From Pararge aegeria (Eukaryota; Arthropoda; Insecta; Lepidoptera; Nymphalidae): a stretch of DNA of 64,000 nt. The notes beneath the pieces were generated by a model. The model saw only the letters and a program-made list of their open reading frames with translations, was not told the DNA's origin and ran no database searches. The position numbers and the translations under genes are program-made. Each line of letters opens with the position of its first letter. Positions within the stretch are counted from its first letter, which is position 1. Of this stretch, positions 48,618 through 59,263 are shown in pieces. The stretch covers positions 20,416,001 to 20,480,000 of the forward strand of contig NC_053185.1 in the NCBI RefSeq assembly GCF_905163445.1, read 5' to 3'.

Positions 48618-49285
48618 TTTATAAAGCGTAAGAAAAAGAAATCTTCAATTTTACAGCGGGTAACTAATTTGTAGACGAAGTGTAACAGATGGTGATAAGA
48701 ACCGACGTTCTTATCGAGATAAAGGGTATGAAGCATGGATGGCTGCTATCGCAAAAAAAATGAAACCGTTAAGATTTTATCATTCGATACCAAATTTTTT
48801 TGTGCATCATCTATAGTAGTAGGTACTGTGTCGGTCTCCACATTACCCAACTAGATGGCGCCACAAAAAATCTGCATCGCGCTAGGGAAGCGTTCACAAA
48901 AATTTACCATATATACAACTTCTAAAGATGAATGTTTTGGCTTCGGTCCCCGAGCACGATGATCTCCCGCTCGGGAGATGATCTTCCTATTGGTACGGTC
49001 GAGCGCATCAACTTAGCTCCCGTACAAGTACAATAAGTCCATGATGTGCAACTTTTTAATTGTTTTTTTTACAAACTCTGACGAGTGCTGTAGCCTTTGA
49101 AGAAATTGTCCAGTCCAATTTTGGGTGATTTACAATTTCAATACTTGCCCTGGACTGATCTTGTAGCGCTTTCGAACTGAAAGAAATTACCTATAAGTAC
49201 GGCTTTATCACACAATCTCACCGCTTTCAGGCTAAAGCACTTCCATCTTTAGCGGCAATTGTATTGGTTGAAATCTCACATAAAC
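48618..49285. other. UGT upstream region
   Basis: Apart from the GATA cluster, it holds a small GC-rich inverted pair (ATCTCCCG / CGGGAGAT near 48960-48982) and no further coding signal. The transcription start cannot be fixed from sequence. Confidence 0.4.
48694..48722. promoter_or_regulatory. Paired GATA sites upstream of the UGT
   Basis: GATAAGAAC at 48694-48702 and GTTCTTATC at 48707-48715 form a perfect 9-bp inverted repeat around CGAC, and AGATAA follows at 48717-48722. They lie about 78-105 bp upstream of the UGT ATG. GATA factors drive many gut and fat-body genes in insects; regulation here is inferred from position only. Confidence 0.4.
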
Positions 49286-49770
49286 AAAATTCAAATTCAA
49301 AATTCATTTATTTCAAGTAGGCCTAATTTATAAGCACTTTTGAAACGTCAAGTCAGTCTGTTTGTATTGACTCTACCACCGGTTCGAAAGGCAGATTCCA
49401 CTGAGAAGAGCCGGCAAGAAACTTAGCAGATTGCTCTTTTCTAACATCATTTTATAGTTTAAGTTTTTTAAAAATCTTTAGAATTTTTCTGTTTTGTGAG
49501 AGATGAGAGCGGAGTGGCCTGCTTCCAAGCAGCCTTGTCGTTAAGGAATTCATCAATCGTGTACTAACCATGATTTGTTAAATGTGTTTTAATATATTGT
49601 TTAAACTTAGGTAAAGGTAGATCTAATATTACCTTCGGTATCATGTTATAAAAGCATACCCATCCCCACAAAGGATTTCTGTACTTTTTCTCAGACGACA
49701 TGCAGATATCACTAATTTATGTCTGTTTCTAGTAAGTCGGCTGATTGTATCGACTTTTTGTTTATAATTA
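49286..49770 (-). mobile_element. LINE 3' end (family A), longest copy
   Basis: Reverse orientation of 12662-12921, with AAATTCAAATTCAAAATTCA as its tail and about 250 bp more 3'-UTR than the other copies. Confidence 0.7.
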
Positions 49771-49879
49771 CTTATGTTTTGTTTAATAAAGATTAAATTA
49801 ATTAAAAAGATTAATTAAATTTTTTTAATAAACGTTAACTATTTATAGTCGAATTTTTTTTTTTACGATCTTAATAATC

Positions 49880-50070
49880 AAGATATGAATGAATGAATGA
49901 ATGAATGAATACACTTTTATTGTACACCAAAGAAAAAAGTAGTTACAGAGATATAAATACATAGCAAGAGAGTACAATTTGAAATGTATATTATTATAAG
50001 TTTTAACAATTTACAATTAAGAGCGCTATCGCAATAATGTCTTTATTAGGCATGGCTAGTGCCAGCGCCT
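49880..50070 (-). mobile_element. LINE 3' end (family C) with (TGAA)n tail
   Basis: A run of about six TGAA units at 49886-49910, then ACACTTTTATTGTACACC and body sequence; the tail microsatellite is the longest simple repeat of this type in the window. Confidence 0.55.
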
Positions 50071-50133
50071 AATGCTCTGTAAAGTCAGTACCATGATGTT
50101 AAATATTATTTAAATCAATTTAGACATTATCGC

Positions 50134-50268
50134 TGTTTTCTTTCACCGTTGAAGCAAGTAATATTTTAATTGCTTTAAACGCACAAAACTTACAAAAGTT
50201 AGAGGTGCGTGTTGGGATTCGAACTCGGCCCCGAAAGTGAAGTCGGAGTCCCACCCACTGCGCTAGGG
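50134..50268 (-). mobile_element. SINE head fragment (family 1)
   Basis: From TTTCTTTCACCGTTGAAGC to CCCACTGCGCTAGGG, B box GGATTCGAACTC intact. Only the head half is present. Confidence 0.7.
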
Positions 50269-50710
50269 TAGGGTAAAGGGTTTCCCACCAGTAAGGGTAG
50301 GGTAAAAGGTTGTTAATCATGAAGGTTGATGATGCATAAATGATGCATATTTTTTGATGTTGGACATTTCAAGGATTACGAGAGGTAGCCATTAAGGGAT
50401 AATGAAACTAAACGAAACTCTTTTATTAATGTAGGGTAAGATTAGAGCTTATCCTTTGTTAAAAGCACATTGTTGACAATTTCATAGGGTTGCCATACCT
50501 AACTGCAAATTTTATGTAGACTTGGTGTTGGATCAACATAAACTTGGAGATTTATTGGTAGCATCGTTGCATTGATTTTCTGTAAATCCAACTTCTGTCT
50601 ATTGGGGCAAATGACGTCTGTTCCGCGCCATTCCGTTTAGCTCTCAGCTATACCTCGTCCCTAGGGCCAACCAATTCTCCCTTGTTAATGTTATTTTTTC
50701 ATATCATTTC

Positions 50711-50826
50711 ATTATCATCATCATATTAGCCCATTGCCGGCCCACTATAGGGCACGGGTCTCCACCCACAATAAAAAGGAAATAGACCGCAGTCCACCAT
50801 GCCGGCCCAGTGCCTATTGGTGGGCT
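50711..50826 (-). mobile_element. SINE tail fragment (family 1)
   Basis: TTATCATCATCATATTAGCC tail, CACGGGTCTCCACCC and GCCCAGTGCCTATTGG. It ends 37 bp before the foldback element. Not the other half of 50134-50268, since the halves are in the wrong order. Confidence 0.65.
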
Positions 50827-50853
50827 AAATATTATTTATTTACCTTCAACTTA

Positions 50854-50862
50854 TGATTATAG
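50854..50862 (+). repeat. Left target-site duplication of the foldback element
   Basis: TGATTATAG directly abuts the left tip; the right flank has TGATAATAG at 57230-57238, one mismatch. Confidence 0.6.
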
Positions 50863-51483
50863 GTGTAGGTGAAGTTAGCAGAGCATTTGCCAGCAGATCA
50901 AAAATAAAACGGAGTTCTCTTCGCATGCAGCTGAGTTCTAGAGTTCCTGATGATTTTTACGAATAGTTCTGGCGTTTTTACCCCCAAAAAAAGGGTGTCA
51001 AAAAATGATCTGCTAACTTCCGATAGCAGATCATTTTCGAGCAAATCAAAATTTGATGCTTGTTCTGGACGCATGCAGCTTAGATCTATAGTTCCTGATA
51101 CTTTTTAATAAAAGTTCTGTCGTAAATACTGAAAAAAAATACTCAAAGAAAATAACCCTAAACATCCTATCGTACACAAAGACCTTTGATAAAACATTTT
51201 TTAGACCCGTACTCTCTCGAAACTCTTTTCTTTCTCACAAATCAGTATATAAACTATAATAAAAAAATATTAAAGTTCTTATAAATCAAGTTTCAGAGTC
51301 ACCACAACAAACATGAAAATTTATTTTCTTAAATAATTACATAAAATAATACAAAACATTTGTTTTTGAAAACCCTACCTATTAAAGGGGTAAGAACTCT
51401 TTTGTTTCTGTTGAAGCATCATAACGCCTGAAACATAACATAAAACCAAGCCTCAAACACTGTTATTCGAGACTGCATATCAG
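50863..51483 (+). repeat. Outer left arm of the foldback element
   Basis: Unique (non-tandem) arm. It contains a perfect 14-bp hairpin at 51002-51015 / 51024-51037 (stem AAAATGATCTGCTA, 8-nt loop). It pairs with 56608-57229 with only scattered differences. Confidence 0.85.
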
Positions 51484-52848
51484 ACGTCAATATTTTCAAT
51501 CCAAAAGAATTATATGAGGAATTATTTTTTTGAAAACCCATTAAACCTCACAGCTAAGAACTCTTAAATTTCTGATAGAACGCTACTTACACTATAACAC
51601 GATAAAAATTCAAGCCTAGAACACACGTACTTTAGACTGCATATCACACTTCAATATTTTAATGTCTAAAGAATTAAATAACAGAAAGTATAATTTTTTT
51701 TGGCAACCCTATAGACCCGACAGCCTAGAACTCTTAAAATTCCGATAGATCACTACTAACACTAAAACATAATTAAAATTGAAGCCTAGAAAACTCGTAC
51801 TTTAGACTGCATATCACACGTCAACATTTTAATGTCTAAAAAATTAAATAACAGAAAGTATAATTTTTTTTGGCAACCCTATAGACCACACAGCCTAGAA
51901 CTGTAAAATTACTGATAAAACACTTCTTACACTATAATACAATTAAAATTCAAGCCTAGAACACACGTACTTCAGACTGCATATCTCACTTCAATATTTT
52001 AATATCGAATAAATTACATAACAGAAAGTTTAATTATTTTTGGCAACCCTATATTTCACACAGCCTAGAACTCTTTAATTTTTGATAAAACACTAATAAC
52101 ACTACAACATAATTAAAATTGAAGCCTAGAACACTCGTACTTTAGACTGCATATCACACGTCAATATTTTAATATCGAAAAAATTACATAACAGAAAGTT
52201 TAATTATTTTTGGCAACCCTATATTCCACACAGCCTAGAACTCTTCTGTTTCCGATAGAACACTACTAACACTATAACATAATTAAAATTGAAGCCTAGA
52301 ACACTCGTACTTTAGACTGCATATCACACGTCAACATTTTAATGTCTAAAAAATTAAATAACAGAAAGTATAATTTTTTTTGGCAACCCTATAGACCACA
52401 CAGCCTAGAACTGTTAAATTACTGATAAAACACTTCTTACACTATAATACAATTAAAATTCAAGCCTAGAACACACGTACTTTAGACTGCATATCACACG
52501 TCAATATTTTAATATCGAAAAAATTACATAACAGAAAGTTTAATTTTTTTTGGCAAGCCTATAATCCACACAGCCTAGAACTCTGTCATTTTTGATAAAA
52601 CACTACTGAACACTACAAAAAAATTAAAATTCAAGTCTAGGACACTTGTACTTTAGACTGCATATCACACATCAATATTTTAATGTCAAAAAATTAGATT
52701 ACTTGGTTTGTATTTTTTTTAAGAAACCCACCCTAAAGCCTAGAACTCTTTAAATTCCGATAGATCACTACTAACACTAAAACATAATTAAAATTGAAGC
52801 CTAGAACACTCGTACTTTAGACTGCATATAACACGTCAATATTTTTAT
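51484..52848 (+). repeat. Left inner tandem array, about 9 units of about 170 bp
   Basis: Anchoring on the TCAA of the motif CACGTCAATATTTT, units recur at about 51487, 51651, 51821, 51991, 52161, 52331, 52501, 52672 and 52836. Spacing is 164, then 170 six times, with 171 and 164 at the inner end. Every unit repeats GCCTAGAAC twice, so the unit has two related halves. Confidence 0.9.
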
Positions 52849-52870
52849 GTCTAAAAATTAAATAACAGAT
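52849..52870. other. Palindrome centre (spacer) of the foldback element
   Basis: About 22 bases separate the last left-oriented unit from the first right-oriented one. There is no transposase or unique central region. Confidence 0.75.
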
Positions 52871-55800
52871 ATTAAAATATTGACGTGTGATATGCAGTCT
52901 AAAGTACAAGTGTTCTAGGCTTGAATTTTAATTATTTTATAGTATTAGTAGTGTTCTATCGGAAACAAAAGAATTCTAGGCTGTGGTATGTCAAGGACTG
53001 CTAAAAAAAATTAAACTCAGGTAATAAAATTTTTCTGAAATTTAAATATTGACGTGTGATATGCAGTCTAAAGTACGAGTGTTCTAGGCTTGAATTTTAA
53101 TTATGTTATAGTGTTAGTAGTGTTCTATCGGAAACAGAAGAGTTCTAGGCTGTGTGGAATATAGGGTTGCCAAAAATAATTAAACTTTCTGTTATGTAAT
53201 TTTTTCGATATTAAAATATTGACGTGTGATATGCAGTCTAAAGTACGAGTGTTCTAGGCTTGAATTTTAATTATGTTATAGTGTAAGTAGTATTCTATCG
53301 GGAACAAAAGAGTTCTAGGCTGTGTGGAATATAGGATTGCCAAAAATAATTAAACTTTCTGTTATGTAATTTTTTCGATATTAAAATATTGACGTGTGAT
53401 ATGCAGTCTAAAGTACGTGTGTTCTAGGCTTGAATTTTAATAGTGTTATAGTGTAAGAAGTGTTCTATCAGTAATTTAAGAGGTCTAGGCTGTGTGGTCT
53501 ATAGGGTTGCCAAAAAAAATTATACTTTCTGTTATTTAATTTTTTAGACATTAAAATATTGACGTGTGATATTATGCAGTCTAAAGTACAAGTGTTCTAG
53601 GCTTGAATTTTAATTATTTTATAGTATTAGTAGTGTTCTATCGGAAACAAAAGAGTTCTAGGCTGTGGTATGTCAAGGACTGCTAAAAAAAATTAAACTC
53701 AGGTAATAAAATTTTTCTGAAATTTAAATATTGACGTGTGATATGCAGTCTAAAGTACGAGTGTTCTAGGCTTGAATTTTAATTATGTTATAGTGTTAGT
53801 AGTGTTCTATCGGAAACAGAAGAGTTCTAGGCTGTGTGGAATATAGGGTTGCCAAAAATAATTAAACTTTCTGTTATGTAATTTTTTCGATATTAAAATA
53901 TTGACGTGTGATATGCAGTCTAAAGTACGAGTGTTCTAGGCTTGAATTTTAATTATGTTATAGTGTAAGTAGTATTCTATCGGAAACAAAAGAGTTCTAG
54001 GCTGTGTGGAATATAGGATTGCCAAAAATAATTAAACTTTCTGTTATGTAATTTTTTCGATATTAAAATATTGACGTGTGATATGCAGTCTAAAGTACGT
54101 GTGTTCTAGGCTTGAATTTTAATAGTGTTATAGTGTAAGAAGTGTTCTATCAGTAATTTAAGAGGTCTAGGCTGTGTGGTCTATAGGGTTGCCAAAAAAA
54201 ATTATACTTTCTGTTATTTAATTTTTTAGACATTAAAATATTGACGTGTGATATGCAGTCTAAAGTACAAGTGTTCTAGGCTTGAATTTTAATTATTTTA
54301 TAGTATTAGTAGTGTTCTATTGGAAACAAAAGAGTTCTAGGCTGTGGTATGTCAAGGACTGCTAAAAAAAATTAAACTCAAGTAATAAAATTTTTCTGAA
54401 ATTTAAATATTGACGTGTGATATGCAGTCTAAAGTACGAGTGTTCTAGGCTTGAATTTTAATTATGTTATAGTGTTAGTAGTGTTCTATCGGAAACAGAA
54501 GAGTTCTAGGCTGTGTGGAATATAGGGTTGCCAAAAATAATTAAACTTTCTGTTATGTAATTTTTTCGATATTAAAATATTGACGTGTGATATGCAGTCT
54601 AAAGTACGTGTGTTCTAGGCTTGAATTTTAATAGTGTTATAGTGTAAGAAGTGTTCTATCAGTAATTTAAGAGGTCTAGGCTGTGTGGTCTATAGGGTTG
54701 CCAAAAAAAATTATACTTTCTGTTATTTAATTTTTTAGACATTAAAATATTGACGTGTGATATGCAGTCTAAAGTACAAGTGTTCTAGGCTTGAATTTTA
54801 ATTATTTTATAGTATTAGTAGTGTTCTATTGGAAACAAAAGAGTTCTAGGCTGTGGTATGTCAAGGACTGCTAAAAAAAATTAAACTCAAGTAATAAAAT
54901 TTTTCTGAAATTTAAATATTGACGTGTGATATGCAGTCTAAAGTACGAGTGTTCTAGGCTTGAATTTTAATTATGTTATAGTGTTAGTAGTGTTCTATCG
55001 GAAACAGAAGAGTTCTAGGCTGTGTGGAATATAGGGTTGCCAAAAATAATTAAACTTTCTGTTATGTAATTTTTTCGATATTAAAATATTGACGTGTGAT
55101 ATGCAGTCTAAAGTACGAGTGTTCTAGGCTTGAATTTTAATTATGTTATAGTGTAAGTAGTATTCTATCGGAAACAAAAGAGTTCTAGGCTGTGTGGAAT
55201 ATAGGATTGACAAAAATAATTAAACTTTCTGTTATGTAATTTTTTCGATATTAAAATATTGACGTGTGATATGCAGTCTAAAGTATGTGTGTTCTAGGCT
55301 TCAATTTTAATTGTGTTATAGTGTAAGAAGTGTTCTATCAGTAATTAAAGAGTTCTAGGCTGTGTGGTCTATAGGGTTGCCAAAAAAAATTATACTTTCT
55401 GTTATTTAATTTTTTAGACATTAAAATATTGACGTGTGATATGCAGTCTAAAGTACGAGTGTTCTAGGCTTCAATTTTAATTATGTTTTAGTGTTAGTAG
55501 TGATCTATTGGAATTTAAAGAGTGCTAGGCTGTAGGATGGGTTTCTTAAAAAAAATTCAAATCAAGTTATCTAATTTTTCGATATTAAAATATTGACGTG
55601 TGATATGCAGTCTAAAGTACGAGTGTTCTAGGCTTGAATTTTAATTATGTTATAGTGTAAATAGTGTTCTATCGGAAACAAAAGAGTTCTAGGCTGTGTG
55701 GAATATAGGGTTGCCAAAAATAATTAAACTTTCTGTTATGTAATTTTTTCGATATTAAAATATTGACGTGTGATATGCAGTCTAAAGTACGAGTGTTCTA

Positions 55801-56607
55801 GGCTTCAATTTTAATTATGTTTTAGTGTTAGTAGTGATCTATCGGAATTTAAAGAGTTCTAGGCTGTAGGATGGGTTTCTTAAAAAAAATACAAATCAAG
55901 TAATCTAATTTTTCGATATAAAAATATTGACGTGTGATATGCAGTCTAAAGTACGAGTGTTCTAGGCTTGAATTTTAATTATGTTATAGTGTTAGTAGTG
56001 TTCTATCGGAAACAAAAGAGTTCTAGGCTGTGTGGAATATAGGGTTGCCAAAAAAAATTATACTTTCTTTTATTTAATTTTTTAGACATTAAAATATTGA
56101 CGTGTGATATGCAGTCTAAAGTACGAGTGTTCTAGGCTTGAATTTTAATTATGTTATAGTGTTAGTAGTGTTCTATTGGAAACAGAAGAGTTCTAGGCTG
56201 TGTGGAATATAGGGTTGCCAAAAATAATTAAACTTTCTGTTATTTAATTTTTTAGACATTAAAATGTTGACGTGTGATATGCAGTCTAAAGTACGAGTGT
56301 TCTAGACTTCAATTTTAATTATGTTTTAGTGTTAGTAGTGATCTATCGGAATTTTAAGAGTTCTAGGCTGTCGGGTCTATAGGGTTGCCAAAAAAAATTA
56401 TACTTTCTGTTATTTAATTCTTTAGACAATAAAATATTGAAGTGTGATATGCAGTCTAAAGTACGTGTGTTCTAGGCTTGAATTTTTATCGTGTTATAGT
56501 GTAAGTAGCGTTCTATCAGAAATTTAAGAGTTCTTAGCTGTGAGGTTTAATGGGTTTTCAAAAAAATAATTCCTCATATAATTCTTTTGGATTGAAAATA
56601 TTGACGT
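52871..56607 (-). repeat. Right inner tandem array, 23 units, with higher-order repeat
   Basis: Anchoring on GACGTGTGATATGCAG, 23 copies run from 52882 to 56603 with spacing of 164-172 bp, mostly exactly 170. Units fall into types. An A-B-C-D block of about 680 bp occurs at about 52871 and again at about 53551; an A-B-D block (C missing) follows at about 54232 and another A-B-C-D' at about 54741. A has TGTCAAGGACTGC, C has GGATTG, D has AGAGGTCTAGG. This indicates recent multi-unit expansion. Confidence 0.9.
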
Positions 56608-57229
56608 CTGATATGCAGTCTCGAATAACAGTGTTTGAGGCTTGGTTTTATGTTATGTTTCAGGCGTTATGATGCTTCAACAGAAACAAAAGAGTTCTTA
56701 CCCCTTTAATAGGTAGGGTTTTCAAAAACAAATGTTTTGTATTATTTTATGTAATTATTTAAGAAAATAAATTTTCATGTTTGTTGTGGTGACTCTGAAA
56801 CTTGATTTATAAGAACTTTAATATTTTTTTATTATAGTTTATATACTGATTTGTGAGAAAGAAAAGAGTTTCGAGAGAGTACGGGTCTAAAAAATGTTTT
56901 ATTCAAAGGTCTTTGTGTACGATAGGATGTTTAGGGTTATTTTCTTTGAGTATTTTTTTTCAGTATTTACGACAGAACTATTATTAAAAAGTATCAGGAA
57001 CTATAGATCTAAGCTGCATGCGTCCAGAACAAGCATCAAATTTTGATTTGCTCGAAAATGATCTGCTATCGGAAGTTAGCAGATCATTTTTTGACACCCT
57101 TTTTTTGGGGGTAAAAAGGCCAGAACTATTCGTAAAAATCATCAGGAACTCTAGAACTCAGCTGCATGCGAAGAGAACTCCGTTTTATTTTTGATCCGCT
57201 GGCAAATGCTCTGCTAACTTCACCTACAC
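56608..57229 (-). repeat. Outer right arm of the foldback element
   Basis: Inverted copy of 50863-51483, with the same subterminal hairpin at 57055-57068 / 57077-57090. Confidence 0.85.
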
Positions 57230-57238
57230 TGATAATAG
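57230..57238 (+). repeat. Right target-site duplication of the foldback element
   Basis: TGATAATAG directly follows the right tip and matches the left flank at 8 of 9 positions. Confidence 0.6.
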
Positions 57239-58557
57239 GGATTTAATCCTACTTATCATTTAGTAAATATTGCGTTATTTCATTCACTTTACTTCTCAAC
57301 TATTTGCATTGCTTATGTCGCATACGTTTTAGAAGACTAATATTGTGAAAGACTTTGTTTATTTCCTCAAATGATGTGTCCATATGATATGATAAAACCA
57401 TATATTTTGGACTACAAATGGACAGTTTGAACTAATGGATACTATTAGTAAACTAATATCTCCTTTAGATTTTATAACTGTAAAAATGCCATCTTTGATA
57501 AATAGCTCGGTACTTTAACTGCGACATTGTGAACTCTAGGTGTCATCAAGTTTGATATGAAGGGGTGAAATAAGCACGTCAATAATTTGATACGCCTGAA
57601 GTATTTTAGGTTGAAGGATTTAACATTCAATATAGTAACTTCGATATCAACTATTTGGTATCGAAATCAAGGAGAGCCTCGACAGAGAACACTTTGACAG
57701 CCCTACAACAAACTTGCTCGAATAAGCGGTGTATTGTGACGCTGGTAAAGGTGAATTTCCACTAAGCGGCTGTGTTGTTCCGAATTATTTTTCTGCTTAG
57801 TTTTTGTAAAGTATTTTAAATGTACAAGGTTCTTATTTCCAAATGTTGAAGTTGCATTTATAACTTTAAAACATAACCTCCTAGGTAATATAGAGTTTTT
57901 TAGAAAAATTGCACCTCGCTCTCCCTCAATGTAGCTCAGCATGTATACTCGGGATGTTAACTTTGTCTTTGTCAATCACACGACCGTAGAACTTGTTAGT
58001 TCTTTCCGAATGCTTACCTGCATACCTTTGAACTTTATTTAACTTTAATAATATTTTTGGTAAAAAATAATAATAAACCCCTAGGGTGAGAAGGCACAGA
58101 AGGAATACTAGATTTTTTAGTTTAGCTTGATAAGTTTGTAGTAAAATAAATAATTATGTCAAGGATACCAGGGATGCCATGTGAGAGATTTTTTTGTAAT
58201 ATTTATCTAATCTAATCTATCATTTTTGCATATAATTATTTTTTTAATTTTCAGCACTGTAAATTATAAAAGAAAAACAAAATCACTATTAAAAATTTAT
58301 AAAAAAAGCTTAATTCATGAAGGAAACCTGAGCGTTCTCCATAATTTTCTAAAGCCAGCGTGGTGTCATTTATTATTATTATTATTGTTCCTTGAAATAT
58401 GGGTAAGAACGGCTTAGATGGAATGTAGTTCCGCCGATTAACCTCAGCATATGTGCTTGAAATATGTGCTGCTCTACCTGCCACCCAGTTCTTGTTGAAC
58501 TTTGGACCCTTCTATCAGACTCTGTTAAAGTTCTAAGAAGTGATTTGAATTTCTGAA
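57239..58557. other. No recognisable gene
   Basis: AT-rich. The 90-codon minus frame at 57703-57975 shows no family resemblance and lies over a repeat-like block (GGTGAATTTCCACTAAGCGG). Confidence 0.4.
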
Positions 58558-58598
58558 AAAAAGAGTTACACGTTGCATTGCAACGTGTAACTCTTTTT
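58558..58598. repeat. Perfect 41-bp palindrome, 20-bp arms
   Basis: 58558-58577 and 58579-58598 are exact reverse complements around a single T. The arm contains GAGTTACACGTTGCA. Confidence 0.9.
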
Positions 58599-58920
58599 AT
58601 ATATAATATTTTTCGCATACTCGCACCACGCGGCTATCAGTTCCAGTGCAAAGTCAGCCTTACAGTATTGCCAAAGTTTCACTCTGACTTCGACAACTGA
58701 GGTGGAAGTTGAGGAGTCTGAGTCGGATAATGTTCATTCTGCTCACATATTTCAATAACCCGCTACAACGAACTGGCGAAGTGAATTCAGATGAACGAAA
58801 CCGCTGATGTGATTTTTTCTTTGACTATTGTTGACCACACATTACCGCAAAAGCACAGGACTTTCATGGCTATATTATGCGCCGTCCGCTACCATTTCTT
58901 AAAGAAGTCTTATCTTAATA

Positions 58921-59263
58921 CTAGCTTCTGCCCGCGACTTCTGCTCAGACTTCAGAATTGGGTCTAAAGCTTCACTCGTTTACAATTTTTAATCCTAACC
59001 CGGGAACCATTTATTGAAAGTACAAGTCTTTTTTCATAGCATAGGTGACATGCATTTCAAAGCTGTCTGCCCGTCTCTTTGTTCATACACAATTTTAAAT
59101 TTTCCCTCGGGAGCTTTTTAAGGAATCGGGATAACAAGTAAGCCTATGTTCTTTTCCATGTCAAAGGCTACATGCATGCCAAATTTCATCCAAATCCGTC
59201 AAGCCGTTTTTGCGTGATTGAGTAACACACATCCACACTTTCACATTTATAATATTAGTAGGA
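58921..59263 (-). mobile_element. Non-autonomous Helitron-like element
   Basis: Minus strand TCCTACTAATATTATAAATG to CGCGGGCAGAAGCTAG followed by T. Internal AATCCGTCAAGCCGTTTTTG is the usual internal block of this group. Confidence 0.7.

Larger units (their letters stand above)
50863..57229. mobile_element. Foldback-like palindromic element, about 6.4 kb
   Basis: The two ends are inverted copies starting GTGTAGGTGAAGTTAGCAGA. From each tip, outer arms of about 620 bp are nearly identical in inverted orientation (50863-51483 and 56608-57229, one-base length difference), followed by inverted arrays of about 170-bp units that meet near 52859. No protein-coding frame of useful length occurs inside. 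Flanks carry TGATTATAG (50854-50862) and TGATAATAG (57230-57238), an 8/9 match consistent with a 9-bp target duplication. Long inverted arms built of internal tandem repeats plus a 9-bp duplication is the layout of Drosophila Foldback elements. It is non-autonomous. A Mutator-like (MULE) origin is the main alternative. Confidence 0.85.

Noticed and set aside
50134..50826. One SINE interrupted by about 440 bp
   Set aside because: The head fragment precedes the tail fragment on the plus strand while both are minus-oriented, so they cannot be halves of one copy.
52866..56607. CRISPR-like array (regularly spaced repeats)
   Set aside because: Units are about 170-bp tandem repeats without unique spacers in a eukaryotic setting; this is a satellite-like array within a foldback element.
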